A stretch of DNA of 44,174 nucleotides from Bacillus sp. RO3 (GCF_012911895.1 NZ_JAAXCV010000007.1:1-44174), one strand, 5' to 3'. Shown: positions 33,363 through 44,129, counted from the stretch's first letter. The notes: generated by a model not told the origin, from the letters alone. Translations and numbers: made by a program.

Positions 33363-33404
33363 GAGAAAAAAAGAGGCTTCCCAAAGATTGATGGGAAACC
33401 TCTA
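33363..33404 (-). terminator. groEL intrinsic terminator
   Basis: Stem AGAGGTTTCCCA/TGGGAAGCCTCT (one G-U) with an 8-nt loop and a T run on the minus strand. Confidence 0.88.
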
Positions 33405-33424
33405 TTCTCGGACCTTGTTTTGAA

Positions 33425-33464
33425 ACGGTCCCTGGTTGGCAGTATGATTGCCATCCAGGACCGA
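33425..33464 (-). repeat. extra hairpin between groEL and its terminator
   Basis: CGGTCCctGGttGGCA pairs with TGCCAtCCAGGACCG around a 7-nt loop. It has no U tract, so it may protect or process the groESL mRNA 3' end. Confidence 0.6.
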
Positions 33465-33510
33465 CTCAGAAACTCATATCCTGGTTATTACTGGGGGTTG
33501 AGGGCTGATA

Positions 33511-35181
<1,671 letters not shown>

Positions 35182-35199
35182 TTATATACGAAGTTTAAA

Positions 35200-35487
35200 T
35201 TATTCGCCAACTACAGCCAGAATGTCGCTGTCACGTAGGATCAGGTATTCTGTGCCTTGGTATTTCACTTCTGTACCAGCGTATTTAGAGAAAATGATCC
35301 GATCGCCGACAGCTACCTCAAGAGCAACGCGCTCACCGTTGTCAAGAATGCGACCAGTACCTACAGCCAACACTTTACCTTCTTGTGGCTTTTCCTTTGC
35401 GGAATCCGGTAGCACAATACCGCTTGCTGTTTTTTCTTCAGACTCAACTAGCTCGATAACGACGCGATCACCTAGTGGTTTTAACAA
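35200..35487 (-). CDS. groES: co-chaperonin GroES (10 kDa)
   Basis: GroEL lid, about 95 residues. Starts at a TTG (35487) 9 nt after [50 protein letters not shown], with the mobile loop in [11 protein letters not shown]. An open upstream stretch starting at an ATG is unlikely to be used because the Shine-Dalgarno and family alignment fit the TTG. First gene of the CIRCE-controlled operon. Confidence 0.97.
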   Translation of the reverse strand: MLKPLGDRVVIELVESEEKTASGIVLPDSAKEKPQEGKVLAVGTGRILDNGERVALEVAVGDRIIFSKYAGTEVKYQGTEYLILRDSDILAVVGE

Positions 35488-35525
35488 GTGAAACAACCTC
35501 CTTGAAATTATGTAAATGATATTTA

Positions 35526-35552
35526 TTAGCACTCGCTCACAGTGAGTGCTAA
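35526..35552 (-). promoter_or_regulatory. CIRCE operator (HrcA)
   Basis: TTAGCACTC-N9-GAGTGCTAA, a perfect consensus CIRCE element, lies between the groES promoter and start. HrcA repressor binds it until heat or misfolding titrates GroE. Confidence 0.98.
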
Positions 35553-35559
35553 CACAACT

Positions 35560-35565
35560 ATTATA
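35560..35565 (-). promoter_or_regulatory. groES promoter -10 element
   Basis: A perfect TATAAT on the minus strand just upstream of CIRCE. The -35 is less clear: TTGCAA is 20 nt further upstream. Confidence 0.6.
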
Positions 35566-35675
35566 TTAATTAATTCGTTTTCATTTTGCAAGAGTCCTGC
35601 TTAAATTTTTTTTCGTCATTTTTCTCTTTTTTTCACACTGTCCTATCCTATGCGCCGTTTCTTGAATTTATACGA

Positions 35676-35762
35676 TAAACGGGAAGCTGATTTCCGTTCA
35701 AGGTCACCCTGCTACCATTCAGGCGGCGGGGATGGATTCCTTGGCTGGTTTCCGTTTATTTA
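35676..35762 (-). repeat. decayed relative of the palindromic Bacillus repeat
   Basis: GAAGCTGATTTCCGTTCAAGG resembles the end of the 15871-16065 element read on its minus strand (GAAGTTGATTTCCGCTGCAGG). Further on, GGCGGCGGGGATGGATTCCTTGG loosely matches its core (the GGCTGGCGG...CCTCCTCGG part). A half-length, degraded copy in the gene-free region between groES and ydiL. Confidence 0.4.
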
Positions 35763-35805
35763 ACGCAGCAGCCACTTCACGATAAAGCCATGTGATTCCT
35801 TAGAT

Positions 35806-35834
35806 TTGAACACTTCCCTTTTTCTTAGTAGAAT
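35806..35834 (+). promoter_or_regulatory. ydiL promoter
   Basis: TTGAAC (35806-35811), a 17-nt spacer and TAGAAT (35829-35834) on the plus strand, 70 bp before the ydiL start. Confidence 0.6.
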
Positions 35835-35903
35835 TGTACAAGAGTAAGTTCAGGACGAATCCTATTTCGTCCTTATCCAACAGGTGTTAAAGGAGATCAA
35901 ACG

Positions 35904-36647
35904 TTGAAAAAACATTTCGGATATATCTTAATGGCCTATATTGTCATGCAGCTTTCAAGTATCGTGGGGATACCGCTCTTATTCAAGATTGGTGTCGATG
36001 TTCTTGGGCAACCTGAAGGTACAGTCAGAAATGTTGTGCTGGGATATTGGTTGGTAATCAGCTTTACGCTGACTCTGCTCGTTGTCTGGGGGATTCTCAG
36101 GAAGAGTGAAACAAGCACCGGACTTGAACGAAGCACCCCCATGAATGCGGGGAGCTCCACCGTATGGGCCGTAGTCGGAATCTTCATGGCGTTCATTGCA
36201 CAATCAGTCGCCATCCAAGTCGAGTATGCCCTTGGGATCGAAATGGGATCTGAAAACACACAGATGATCATTGGTATTATTGAGAAGGTGCCCCTTTCCA
36301 TGATGGTCGCGGCCATCATTGGCCCTATCCTTGAAGAGATTGTATTCAGAAAGATCATCTTCGGGGTCCTGTATGAGAAGATGAACTTCTTCTTCGCCGG
36401 CTTAATAAGTTCGGTCATCTTTGCCCTCGCACACTTTGAGCCTGAGCATGTGATCCTTTACTCGGCAATGGGCTTTACGTTTGCGTTTTTATACGTCAAG
36501 ACGAAGCGCATCCTGGTACCAATATTTGCCCACGTGGCCATGAATACAACGGTCGTTCTAATGCAATCTATTTATAAGGATGAAATTGAAAAGATGATCA
36601 ATGAAGCTGAACAAATACAAGGATTTATTGGAGGATTATTTCTATGA
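35904..36647 (+). CDS. ydiL: CPBP (CAAX-type) intramembrane protease, YdiL-like
   Basis: A 247-residue protein with about seven membrane helices. The active-site motifs of the CPBP/ABI family are visible: EEIVFRKIIFG (EExxxR, ~residues 145-155), FALAHFEPEH (~ residues 176-185) and PIFAHVAMNTT. Such proteins are metal-independent or Glu/His-based intramembrane proteases; the substrate here is unknown. TTG start at 35904, 6 nt after AAAGGAGA. It overlaps ydiK by 4 bp and matches the groES-ydiL-ydiK-tatCy-tatAy-rex-ydiF order of B. subtilis. Confidence 0.9.
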   Translation: MKKHFGYILMAYIVMQLSSIVGIPLLFKIGVDVLGQPEGTVRNVVLGYWLVISFTLTLLVVWGILRKSETSTGLERSTPMNAGSSTVWAVVGIFMAFIAQSVAIQVEYALGIEMGSENTQMIIGIIEKVPLSMMVAAIIGPILEEIVFRKIIFGVLYEKMNFFFAGLISSVIFALAHFEPEHVILYSAMGFTFAFLYVKTKRILVPIFAHVAMNTTVVLMQSIYKDEIEKMINEAEQIQGFIGGLFL

Positions 36648-36850
36648 GGAGATCACCGCTTTTCTCAGGCGTGATCTATCTCCTTCTCGGTGTGCTCTTC
36701 ACATACTTTGCTGTGCAAAATGTACAAGATGATGGTTGGGGATTTTTCACGTATATGCTCGTCTTTCTGGCAACTCTTGACTTCGGTTCAGGGCTGCGCA
36801 TGGTGATGCTGCATTTCAAAATCAAAAAGAAAATAGAGAATAAAAAATAA
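36644..36850 (+). CDS. ydiK: small membrane protein YdiK (DUF4305-like)
   Basis: A 68-residue protein with two membrane helices: FSGVIYLLLGVLFTYFAVQNV and WGFFTYMLVFLATLDFGSGLRMVML, followed by a Lys-rich tail. Overlaps ydiL by 4 bp (ATGA). Function is unknown. The order and length match YdiK of B. subtilis. Confidence 0.85.
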   Translation: MRRSPLFSGVIYLLLGVLFTYFAVQNVQDDGWGFFTYMLVFLATLDFGSGLRMVMLHFKIKKKIENKK

Positions 36851-36882
36851 GGATTGATCTTTTGATCAATCCTTATTTTTAT
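36842..36882. terminator. bidirectional terminator shared by ydiK and tatC
   Basis: AAAAATAAGGATTGAT/ATCAATCCTTATTTTT, a perfect 16-bp stem with a 6-nt loop, works for the plus-strand ydiL-ydiK and minus-strand tatA-tatC transcripts and overlaps the tatC stop. Confidence 0.9.
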
Positions 36883-37648
36883 CTTCGAACTGTTCCATTT
36901 CAAGCATTTGTTCTGCTTCTAATACCTTTTTATATCCCATTTTGGATATCCAGATACTGATTTCATAAAGAAGCAGTAACGGAACGGTCACCATTAGATG
37001 GGAAACGATGTCCGGCGGTGTGATGAAGGCGGCGATGACCAGCAATACGAAATACGCCACTTTTCTCATTTGCGCCAGGAGCATCGGCGTCACGATCCCC
37101 AAACGGGTCAAAAACAGCATAATGACCGGAAGTTGAAACAAAAATCCAAATGGTATGGTTATTTGAAACAGAAAATGAAAGTACTCGTTGATTCCGATCA
37201 CTTGTTGGATATTCAGATTGGTTGATAACCCCATCATGAATTTCACGACGTATGGAAACAAAATAAAATATGAAAATGACAATCCACCCAGAAAAAGAAG
37301 GACAGAAATCGGTATATAACTCAGCGTTACCTTTCTCTCTTTCTCATATAAGCCTGGACTTACGAACGACCATACTTGAAAAAGAATAATGGGCGATGTC
37401 ATGATGATCGCAATAAACATGATCATTTCCATATAGATTTTGAGAGGATCTGTAATCCGAAAGGCATTCATCGTTAATTCTTTCGCTTCATCCGCATGCT
37501 GCAAGTATCGAATCAGCGGCTCCGCAAGGAAAAAACTCGCGATGACCGCTAACAAGAAGAAAACGACTACAAACATGAGTCGTTTCTGCAATTCCCCTAT
37601 ATGTTCATAGACTGTCATGTCTCTTTGACTTTGACTCATGGCGTTCAT
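36866..37648 (-). CDS. tatC: twin-arginine translocase subunit TatC, second copy (TatCy type)
   Basis: A 260-residue TatC with six membrane helices: HIGELQKRLMFVVVFF, FQVWSFVSPGLYEKERKVTLSYIP, and PFGFLFQLPVIMLFLTRLGIVTPMLLAQMRKVAYF. Start ATG 37648 or the ATG three codons on. It follows a separate TatA gene (7 bp gap) and is adjacent to rex, as in B. subtilis tatAy-tatCy. It should serve Tat substrates other than PhoD. Its sequence is clearly diverged from the first copy at 30285. Confidence 0.93.
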   Translation of the reverse strand: MNAMSQSQRDMTVYEHIGELQKRLMFVVVFFLLAVIASFFLAEPLIRYLQHADEAKELTMNAFRITDPLKIYMEMIMFIAIIMTSPIILFQVWSFVSPGLYEKERKVTLSYIPISVLLFLGGLSFSYFILFPYVVKFMMGLSTNLNIQQVIGINEYFHFLFQITIPFGFLFQLPVIMLFLTRLGIVTPMLLAQMRKVAYFVLLVIAAFITPPDIVSHLMVTVPLLLLYEISIWISKMGYKKVLEAEQMLEMEQFEDKNKD

Positions 37649-37654
37649 CCTACC

Positions 37655-37825
37655 CTACTTAGCTTTTTTACTATTATCGTCCTCATCATCTGCTAAGCCC
37701 TTTGTTGCATTCTTGAATTCACGTAAAGTATTCCCGGCCGCTTTTCCTAACTCCGGCAATTTCTTCGGTCCAAAGATCAGTAGAGCAACAACCGTTATCA
37801 GTACAATACTACCTGCACCCAACAT
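37655..37825 (-). CDS. tatA: twin-arginine translocase subunit TatA, second copy (TatAy type)
   Basis: A 56-residue TatA: GAGSIVLITVVALLIFGPKKLPELGKAAGNTLREFKNATKGL then an acidic tail. Single N-terminal helix, FGPKKLPELG hinge and amphipathic helix are as expected. ATG 37825 follows AGGAGG. Located between rex and the second tatC. Confidence 0.93.
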   Translation of the reverse strand: MLGAGSIVLITVVALLIFGPKKLPELGKAAGNTLREFKNATKGLADDEDDNSKKAK

Positions 37826-37879
37826 AATGAGACACCTCCTCTTTTACCATTCTATCATAACGTAAATATGAAAGACTTT

Positions 37880-38557
37880 CTATTCAGTTATGATTCCATC
37901 TTGTGACATTTCCGTGTCTTCCTCTGAATAGTGCTTCAAGAAGTAAACCAAAGACTGAAGTTCTACAGCCAGGTCGATATGATGGACCCTGATATGATCC
38001 GGTACCGTCAATCTGGCAGGTGTGAAATTAAGGATTCCCTTAATATTGGAGGAGACCAGGCGATCTGTGATGTTCTGAGCAGAAGAAGCCGGAACAGTAA
38101 GAATCGCTACTTCAATATCATGCCCTTCAAGCTTCTCTTCTAAATCATCCAGGTGAAAGACGGGAACATCGCTTATTTGTGAACCAACCTTTTGTTCATC
38201 TACTTCAAAGGCCATTTCGATCTTCGTATTATTATTTTTGATGAAATTATAATGAAGAAACGCTGTGCCCAGATTCCCTACCCCGATCAGCACCACCTTC
38301 GTGATGGCATCCTGATCCAAGGTTTTCCGGAAAAAAGAAAGAAGATAGTTGACATTGTATCCGTATCCCTTTTTACCCAGTGCCCCAAAATAAGAAAAAT
38401 CTCTGCGAATCGTTGCAGAATCAACCTTCACCGCTTCACTCAGTTCTTTCGATGAAACTCTCTGCTTACCCGATGAGTACAGATTTTTTATAAACCGATA
38501 ATATAGCGGAAGGCGCTTTGCCGTTGCCTGTGGAATTTTCGTTGTATCCTGATTCAT
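37880..38557 (-). CDS. rex: redox-sensing transcriptional repressor Rex
   Basis: Senses the NADH/NAD+ ratio and represses fermentation and respiration genes when NADH is low. The winged helix N-terminal part ([45 protein letters not shown]) and Rossmann domain ([18 protein letters not shown]) are complete, as is the C-terminal [20 protein letters not shown] choose ATG 38557 (MNQDTTK) behind GGGGGAA. The gene is divergent from ydiF; I saw no clear Rex operator in the 38558-38759 gap. Confidence 0.96.
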   Translation of the reverse strand: MNQDTTKIPQATAKRLPLYYRFIKNLYSSGKQRVSSKELSEAVKVDSATIRRDFSYFGALGKKGYGYNVNYLLSFFRKTLDQDAITKVVLIGVGNLGTAFLHYNFIKNNNTKIEMAFEVDEQKVGSQISDVPVFHLDDLEEKLEGHDIEVAILTVPASSAQNITDRLVSSNIKGILNFTPARLTVPDHIRVHHIDLAVELQSLVYFLKHYSEEDTEMSQDGIITE

Positions 38558-38702
38558 ATTGCATTCCCCCACATCTAATCAAAAACCTCTGATACCGCTT
38601 CCAAAATAAGAAGTGTTCAGTATTTATATCTTTCCTACACATCATACACTATATTTTATCCTAAGTGTGTGAAGATTAGTAGTCATTCTTCCACCCGATT
38701 GA

Positions 38703-38732
38703 TTGCCGTTCCCCTCCTAAATACGGTACACT
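38703..38732 (+). promoter_or_regulatory. candidate ydiF promoter
   Basis: TTGCCG (38703-38708), an 18-nt spacer and TACACT (38727-38732) on the plus strand, 28 bp before the start codon. Confidence 0.5.
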
Positions 38733-38759
38733 AACACTATGAAATAGAGGTGAAACGTC

Positions 38760-40703
38760 ATGATTCTACTACAGGTGAATCAATTAACGAAAAACTTTGG
38801 TGCAGATAATATCCTATCAAATATCAAGCTTGAAATACAGACAAGAGATCGTGTCGCCCTCGTTGGCCGCAACGGAGCAGGGAAATCGACTCTTCTAAAA
38901 ATAATCGCAGGTCAGCTCTCCTATGATTCCGGCGATATTACGAAGCCGAAAGGGGTTTCCATTGGATACCTTGCTCAAAACACGGGATTGGAATCTGAGC
39001 TTTCGATTTGGTCAGAAATGTTAACTGTTTTCAAAGAATTGCAAACCCAGGAAATGCAATTAAGAAAACTGGAGAAAGATATGGCCGATCCTTCTGTGTA
39101 TGAACAAGAAGAGATTTATCAACGCGTATTAAAAGAATATGATGAGCTTCAAGTTCGATTCAAAGATTCCGGAGGCTACCAATATGAAGCGGATATCCGA
39201 TCCGTTCTGCACGGATTGAATTTTGCCGATTTCGATTACGAAACGAAGATTTCTACATTGAGTGGCGGCCAAAAGACACGCTTGGCCCTTGGTAAGCTCC
39301 TGTTAACCAAGCCTGACATCCTGATTCTTGATGAGCCCACCAACCATCTGGATATCGAAACGCTGTCGTGGCTGGAAACGTACCTTCAAAGTTATGAAGG
39401 GGCTGTCCTCATCGTTTCACATGATCGCTATTTCCTGGATAGTGTCGTCAATCAAGTGTATGAAATCTCCCGGAACCGGAGTAAGAAATACCTGGGGAAC
39501 TACAGTAAATACCTTGAACAGAAAGCGGAAGATTACGAGAAGGATTTAAAAATGTTCGAGCGCCAGCAGCAAGAGGTTGCCAAGCTTGAAGATTTCATCC
39601 AACGAAATATCGCCCGTGCCTCCACAACGAAGATGGCACAGAGCCGAAGAAAGAAATTAGAACGAATGGATATGATGGATAAACCCCTTGGAGATGAGAA
39701 ATCGGCTACCTTCACTTTCCAAATTGACCGTCCCAGCGGCAATGATGTCCTTCACGTACAAGACCTTGCCATCGGTTATGGTAGAGATGAACAGATTTCT
39801 TCCCATATCGACTTTACGGTTAAAAAAGGGGACAGCATTGCCCTGGTGGGACCCAACGGTATCGGTAAGTCCACCCTGTTGAAGACGCTTGTGAATAAGC
39901 TTCTCCCTCTAGACGGCACGTATAAATTTGGATCCAATGTTTCCATTAGTTATTATGATCAAGAACAAGCTGACCTCTCTTCCAATAAATCGGTCCTAAA
40001 TGAACTGTGGGACGGATACCCGATGAAAATGGAAAAAGAAATCAGGACCGTACTTGGAAACTTCTTATTCTCAGGAGAAGATGTCCTTAAGCCCGTTTCC
40101 ACCCTCAGTGGCGGAGAGAAAGCAAGGCTTGCACTCTCCAAACTAATGATGGAAAAGGGAAATGTCCTTATCCTGGACGAGCCCACGAACCATCTCGATT
40201 TAGACAGCAAGGAAGTATTGGAGAATGCCTTGATTGACTATCCGGGGACCATCCTCTTTGTATCCCATGACCGGTATTTCATCAATCGCATCGCTACCAA
40301 GGTTGTGGAACTCTCAAGGAAGGGATCAACTGAGTACCTTGGAGATTATGACTACTATGTAGAGAAATTATCGCAGCTGGAAGAGCTGGCAGCACTCGAA
40401 AGACTGGAGCAAGGACAAGCTGTTTCACAAGAAACCACCCAAAAGCAGTCTCATAAGATTGATAAGGAAGCGAAAAAGCTTGAACGGCAAAGGAAACGAA
40501 GGGTTGAAGAAATCGAGAAGCAGATGGAAGCCCTTGAAGAAAGCGTTCAAGAGAAGGAAGAACTGCTCTGCGATCCGGATATCTTTCAAGATCATGAAAA
40601 AGTCCATGACATCAACGAATCTCTTATCAAAGAAAAGGAAGAACTTGATTCACTGCTGGAGGAATGGACCGAGCTTGAAGAACTTCTTCAAGGAGAACAA
40701 TAA
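38760..40703 (+). CDS. ydiF: ABC-F family ATPase YdiF
   Basis: A cytosolic tandem ABC ATPase of the ABC-F group, which acts on ribosomes rather than in transport. The 647 residues hold two ABC domains: Walker A GRNGAGKST (~36-44) and GPNGIGKST (~364-372), signatures LSGGQKTRLALG and LSGGEKARLALS, Walker B LILDEPTNHLD in both. A Lys/Glu coiled coil forms the C-terminal end. No membrane segment is present. Start ATG 38760 with GAGGTG upstream. The sequence follows YdiF of B. subtilis. Confidence 0.94.
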   Translation: MILLQVNQLTKNFGADNILSNIKLEIQTRDRVALVGRNGAGKSTLLKIIAGQLSYDSGDITKPKGVSIGYLAQNTGLESELSIWSEMLTVFKELQTQEMQLRKLEKDMADPSVYEQEEIYQRVLKEYDELQVRFKDSGGYQYEADIRSVLHGLNFADFDYETKISTLSGGQKTRLALGKLLLTKPDILILDEPTNHLDIETLSWLETYLQSYEGAVLIVSHDRYFLDSVVNQVYEISRNRSKKYLGNYSKYLEQKAEDYEKDLKMFERQQQEVAKLEDFIQRNIARASTTKMAQSRRKKLERMDMMDKPLGDEKSATFTFQIDRPSGNDVLHVQDLAIGYGRDEQISSHIDFTVKKGDSIALVGPNGIGKSTLLKTLVNKLLPLDGTYKFGSNVSISYYDQEQADLSSNKSVLNELWDGYPMKMEKEIRTVLGNFLFSGEDVLKPVSTLSGGEKARLALSKLMMEKGNVLILDEPTNHLDLDSKEVLENALIDYPGTILFVSHDRYFINRIATKVVELSRKGSTEYLGDYDYYVEKLSQLEELAALERLEQGQAVSQETTQKQSHKIDKEAKKLERQRKRRVEEIEKQMEALEESVQEKEELLCDPDIFQDHEKVHDINESLIKEKEELDSLLEEWTELEELLQGEQ

Positions 40704-41079
40704 TCCACAGGGGTGGGGATAAGTGGCCACTACACTTATTCTTCACCCTTTTTTTATTCCACATCATTATCCACAACGGAAATCCCCCAATTTCCTTATT
40801 CACATTACTTTTCCACATTATCCACAACAAAAAGTTATGTTATCCACAAGACATTCCAAATAATGGGGAGTTGGTTCATAGGTTTTTTCACACAAAGTAC
40901 ACAACTTATACAAAGTTACTCACAATTTATCCACAAACTGTTGATAAAACATATGTTCGTTCTACTATTATAAGTATCGGCACCAAGTATTGCTCGTTAC
41001 TCACATGATATTCACATGAGCCGTTTATTCACTCTTTCTCTCAATGAAGATATTCACATTCCGCTCTCTTTTATCAACA
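40701..41079. promoter_or_regulatory. DnaA-box cluster between ydiF and tsaD
   Basis: Four exact TTATCCACA boxes lie at 40767, 40818, 40840 and 40927. Near matches (one mismatch) include TAATCCACA (40701), TTATCCCCA on minus (40714-40722), TTATTCACA (40796), TTATCAACA on minus (40939-40947) and on plus (41071). The genes on both sides converge, so this is not a promoter, and no gene is visible here. The density is like that of a DnaA-titration or replication-control locus. I recall such a cluster beside gcp (tsaD) in B. subtilis. Confidence 0.9.
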
Positions 41080-41098
41080 GCCTCGTTGAAAATTAAAT

Positions 41099-41138
41099 AA
41101 GAAAAAGCTTAAACGCTGTTCACGTCTAAGCTTTCACA
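41099..41138 (-). terminator. tsaD intrinsic terminator
   Basis: AAAGCTTA-GACG pairs with CGTTTAAGCTTTTTC around a short loop, with T residues on the minus strand, right after the tsaD stop. Confidence 0.8.
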
Positions 41139-41139
41139 A

Positions 41140-42156
41140 TTAGAAGTTCTCAATATCAAGTCCTGGATTTGCATTCATATCCATTCCGCCTCTTTTTCCT
41201 TGTTCAAACAGCACAGTGCCTGCCGCTGCAATCATGGCCGCATTATCTGTACAGAGAGACAAGGGAGGAATGATCAATTCTGCTTCCAAACCTTCAAATG
41301 CTTCCTGAAGGGCACTGCGCAGCCCTTTATTGGCTGCAACCCCGCCGGCCAGTAATACCTGCTCGACTTTATATTCCTTTACTGCTTTAACCGTCTTTGT
41401 GACCAATACATCAATCACGCTAGCCTGAAAGCTTGCTGCCAGATCCTCTGGAGGGATGGCAACTCCTTTCTGCTTCGCATTATGAAGGGTGTTAATCACG
41501 GCTGATTTCAACCCGCTAAAGCTGAAATCGTACGAATCGTCTTCCAGCCACGCCCTCGGTAAATCAATGGCAGCTTCCCCTTCCTGAGCGAGCCGGTCTA
41601 TATGTGGGCCACCCGGATAAGGTAGGCCCAACGTTCTCGCTACTTTATCATATGCCTCCCCTGCAGCATCGTCCCGGGTTTCGCCTATCACTTTAAACGA
41701 ACCGTGTTCTTCCATGAATACAAGCTCTGTATGCCCCCCTGAAACAACCAATGAAAGGAGGGGAAATTTCATCTCTTTCACTAACCGATTGGCATAGATA
41801 TGTCCTGCTATGTGATGGACACCCACTAAAGGCTTGTTATGAGCGAAAGCCAGTGCTTTGGCTGCGTTAACCCCGATAAGAAGAGCACCAACTAAACCTG
41901 GACCTTCCGTGACGGCAACACAATCGATTTCATCCATGGTCATGCCTGCTTGTTGAAGGGCTTCCTCCAATACAAAGGTAACCTGCTCCACATGATGCCG
42001 GGATGCGATTTCAGGTACGACCCCGCCAAATCGCTTATGACTCTCAATTTGAGAAGAAACAATATTTGTTACGATCTCCGTACCATTTTTAATTATAGCC
42101 ACAGCTGTTTCATCACAGCTCGTCTCAATTCCCAATACAAACGTATCTTTTTTCAT
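41140..42156 (-). CDS. tsaD: tRNA N6-adenosine threonylcarbamoyltransferase TsaD
   Basis: Transfers threonylcarbamoyl to A37 of ANN-decoding tRNAs (t6A). The 338-residue ASKHA-fold protein carries [15 protein letters not shown], the metal-binding HxxxH in [12 protein letters not shown] (~H115/H119), and a glycine-rich ATP region [14 protein letters not shown] choose ATG 42156, which overlaps the rimI stop (ATGA) and has GGGTGA upstream. It is the last gene of the tsaE-tsaB-rimI-tsaD set, and TsaB/TsaE are its partners. Confidence 0.95.
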   Translation of the reverse strand: MKKDTFVLGIETSCDETAVAIIKNGTEIVTNIVSSQIESHKRFGGVVPEIASRHHVEQVTFVLEEALQQAGMTMDEIDCVAVTEGPGLVGALLIGVNAAKALAFAHNKPLVGVHHIAGHIYANRLVKEMKFPLLSLVVSGGHTELVFMEEHGSFKVIGETRDDAAGEAYDKVARTLGLPYPGGPHIDRLAQEGEAAIDLPRAWLEDDSYDFSFSGLKSAVINTLHNAKQKGVAIPPEDLAASFQASVIDVLVTKTVKAVKEYKVEQVLLAGGVAANKGLRSALQEAFEGLEAELIIPPLSLCTDNAAMIAAAGTVLFEQGKRGGMDMNANPGLDIENF

Positions 42157-42590
42157 AAATTCACCCACATTACTAAAGCATCTTCTTGATTATCGGAATA
42201 ATACCGTTTCCGAATTCCACCATCTTGAAATCCAAGCTTCCTATATAAATGCTTGGCAGGCGTATTGGATACTCTGACTTCCAGAGTCATGACCCTGGCA
42301 CCAAACTCAACTGCAATGCCCATGATCTTACGCATAAGACGTTCTCCGAGCCCGTGCCCTCTATATTCGGGAAGAACGGCTACATTGGTGATATGAGCCT
42401 CATCCACTACGAGCCACACACCACAATAGCCTGCTATACAGTCTCCCTCTTCCGCAACCAGATAAGCAGAGAGGTGATTATGCTCTATTTCATTCAAGAA
42501 AGCGTCACGGCTCCAAGGAATGCTAAAAGATTTAGTTTCAATATCCATTACCGCATCTAAATCATCAACCGTCATAAATCGAATGTCCAT
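42153..42590 (-). CDS. rimI: ribosomal protein bS18/protein N-acetyltransferase RimI
   Basis: A 145-residue GNAT acetyltransferase. Acetyl-CoA loop motif [18 protein letters not shown] (~residues 72-90) and [29 protein letters not shown] are diagnostic of RimI. Located between tsaB and tsaD, its usual place in Bacillaceae. It probably acetylates the N-terminus of ribosomal protein S18, though RimI can have wider targets. It overlaps tsaD by 4 bp. Confidence 0.93.
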   Translation of the reverse strand: MDIRFMTVDDLDAVMDIETKSFSIPWSRDAFLNEIEHNHLSAYLVAEEGDCIAGYCGVWLVVDEAHITNVAVLPEYRGHGLGERLMRKIMGIAVEFGARVMTLEVRVSNTPAKHLYRKLGFQDGGIRKRYYSDNQEDALVMWVNL

Positions 42591-42609
42591 TATCTAACGA
42601 TCCTCTATA

Positions 42610-43305
42610 TTAAGAATTTTTTTGTGCTTCCAACCACTTTACTTCCGCTTCGGCTAATCGAATATAGTTAGGGAGCACCTCATGGGCAGATGTCTCAGGT
42701 AAAGCTACCCCCAGGAATGCCAGTTCAGAAGGACGCGGATTGTGACTAACAAAAGGAGCAATCCTGGCTTGATCCCCAAGTATTTCTTTAATCGTGCTTT
42801 CGTGAATGGTTACATCATTACCTACAAATAATAGATCTTTATCTAACTCTTTTAATTTCGTGACCCATTGATCGAGCATGATATTGCGATCTTCCTCGAC
42901 ACAGGTCAATTGATCATCATGGAATTCATATAGTCCTGTATACACCTGACCTCTTCTCGCATCAAACAAAGGAACGATATAACCTGTAAAATATCGTCCA
43001 GATGAAGCAAGGGTTGCAAGACTGGATACCGGAATGAGAGGAATATTCAACGACCATGCCAACGTCTTGGCCAACGTCACTCCAATGCGGACACCTGTAT
43101 ATGATCCAGGTCCATTCGCCACGACAATCTTCGTTAAGTCCTTCGCTTCCATCCCACAATCCTTCAGTAACTGCTCTACGGCCGGCATGGCCCTTACAGA
43201 ATGATTCTTTTTGATGTATGTGATATGCTCACCGATCACCTTATTCTCATCAATCAGGGCAACACCCAAAGGATAATTTGATGTATCAATGGATAATATC
43301 GTCAT
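42610..43305 (-). CDS. tsaB: tRNA threonylcarbamoyladenosine biosynthesis protein TsaB
   Basis: A 231-residue paralogue of TsaD that supports t6A transfer. TILSIDTSNYPLGVALID, KIVVANGPGSYTGVRIGVTLAKTLAWSLNIPL and DARRGQVYTGLYEF are typical TsaB features. I choose ATG 43305 behind AAGGAGG; it overlaps the tsaE stop by 4 bp. The region from tsaE to tsaD thus forms one coupled operon. Confidence 0.94.
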   Translation of the reverse strand: MTILSIDTSNYPLGVALIDENKVIGEHITYIKKNHSVRAMPAVEQLLKDCGMEAKDLTKIVVANGPGSYTGVRIGVTLAKTLAWSLNIPLIPVSSLATLASSGRYFTGYIVPLFDARRGQVYTGLYEFHDDQLTCVEEDRNIMLDQWVTKLKELDKDLLFVGNDVTIHESTIKEILGDQARIAPFVSHNPRPSELAFLGVALPETSAHEVLPNYIRLAEAEVKWLEAQKNS

Positions 43306-43757
43306 AACACAACCTCCTTGCACAACTCTCTATATCGTTCACCAGACGGCTTCAACACAATTCTTCTTGTTGAAGCACCTTCCCTGAAAATCGACAAACC
43401 TAATAATTCGTTCGGAAGCTGATCCTGAATCAAGTGAGCCCACTCTACGACGGTCACACCTTCCCCTTCAAAGTATTCATCGAACCCCAAATCTTCGAAG
43501 GAATCATCCAATCGATAAACATCCATATGATAAAGAGGCAATCGTCCCCGATATTCTTTTATAATGGTAAAGGTAGGGCTGTTTACTGTTTTAGAAATAC
43601 CAAGTCCTTTGGCCAATCCTTTCGTAAACGTCGTCTTTCCCGCCCCAAGATCACCTTCTAATGTTAACACATCGCCAGGTTGAAGGTATGTTGCAAGCTT
43701 CTCTGCAAATTCACCTGTCTCCTCTGGAGTAGTGGTTATGAACTCGTACTGATTCAT
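43302..43757 (-). CDS. tsaE: tRNA threonylcarbamoyladenosine biosynthesis ATPase TsaE
   Basis: A 151-residue P-loop ATPase needed for multiple turnover of TsaD/TsaB. Walker A is LEGDLGAGKTTFTKGLAKGLG (~residues 38-58), with SPTFTIIKEY and LYHMDVYRLDD downstream and VEWAHLI near residue 110. ATG 43757 follows GAGGAG. It is the first gene of the operon. Confidence 0.95.
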   Translation of the reverse strand: MNQYEFITTTPEETGEFAEKLATYLQPGDVLTLEGDLGAGKTTFTKGLAKGLGISKTVNSPTFTIIKEYRGRLPLYHMDVYRLDDSFEDLGFDEYFEGEGVTVVEWAHLIQDQLPNELLGLSIFREGASTRRIVLKPSGERYRELCKEVVL

Positions 43758-43792
43758 GTTAATCTCCTCAATTGTAAATGAAGTATAAAAAA

Positions 43793-43820
43793 CCCTTAGG
43801 ATCATTTATTACCCTAAGGG
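43793..43820 (-). terminator. second terminator hairpin downstream of tRNAs
   Basis: CCCTTAGG/CCTAAGGG stem followed by a T run on the minus strand, just upstream of tsaE. A tandem terminator for the tRNA transcript, separating it from tsaE. Confidence 0.75.
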
Positions 43821-43887
43821 AGAATGTATATATGTAGTTTACCCTTTTTCGTGCATCCGAGTAAAGGCAATGGTAATTAGACAATAA

Positions 43888-43911
43888 AAAAAACGAAACA
43901 ACGTTTCGTTT
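43888..43911 (-). terminator. tRNA operon terminator
   Basis: ACGAAAC/GTTTCGT hairpin with a 3-nt loop and eight T residues on the minus strand, 14 bp after tRNA-Asp. Confidence 0.88.
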
Positions 43912-43924
43912 GAATAAACAAATC

Positions 43925-44001
43925 TGGCGGTCCGGACGGGACTCGAACCCGCGACCTCCTGCGTGACAGGCAGGCATTCTAACCAACTGAACTACCGGAC
44001 C
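43925..44001 (-). tRNA. tRNA-Asp (GTC)
   Basis: A complete 77-nt tRNA cloverleaf on the minus strand with encoded CCA: acceptor GGTCCGG/CCGGACC, anticodon loop CTGTCAC (anticodon GTC), T-loop GGTTCGAGTCC. Aspartate tRNA. Confidence 0.98.
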
Positions 44002-44055
44002 AGAGTTTTTTTCGCGATAGCGAGAATAACTATCCATGCGAAGTCAAAAATGGTA

Positions 44056-44129
<74 letters not shown>

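Noticed and set aside
35936..36418. Minus-strand 160-codon frame
   Set aside because: Antisense to ydiL, which has CPBP motifs and an RBS.
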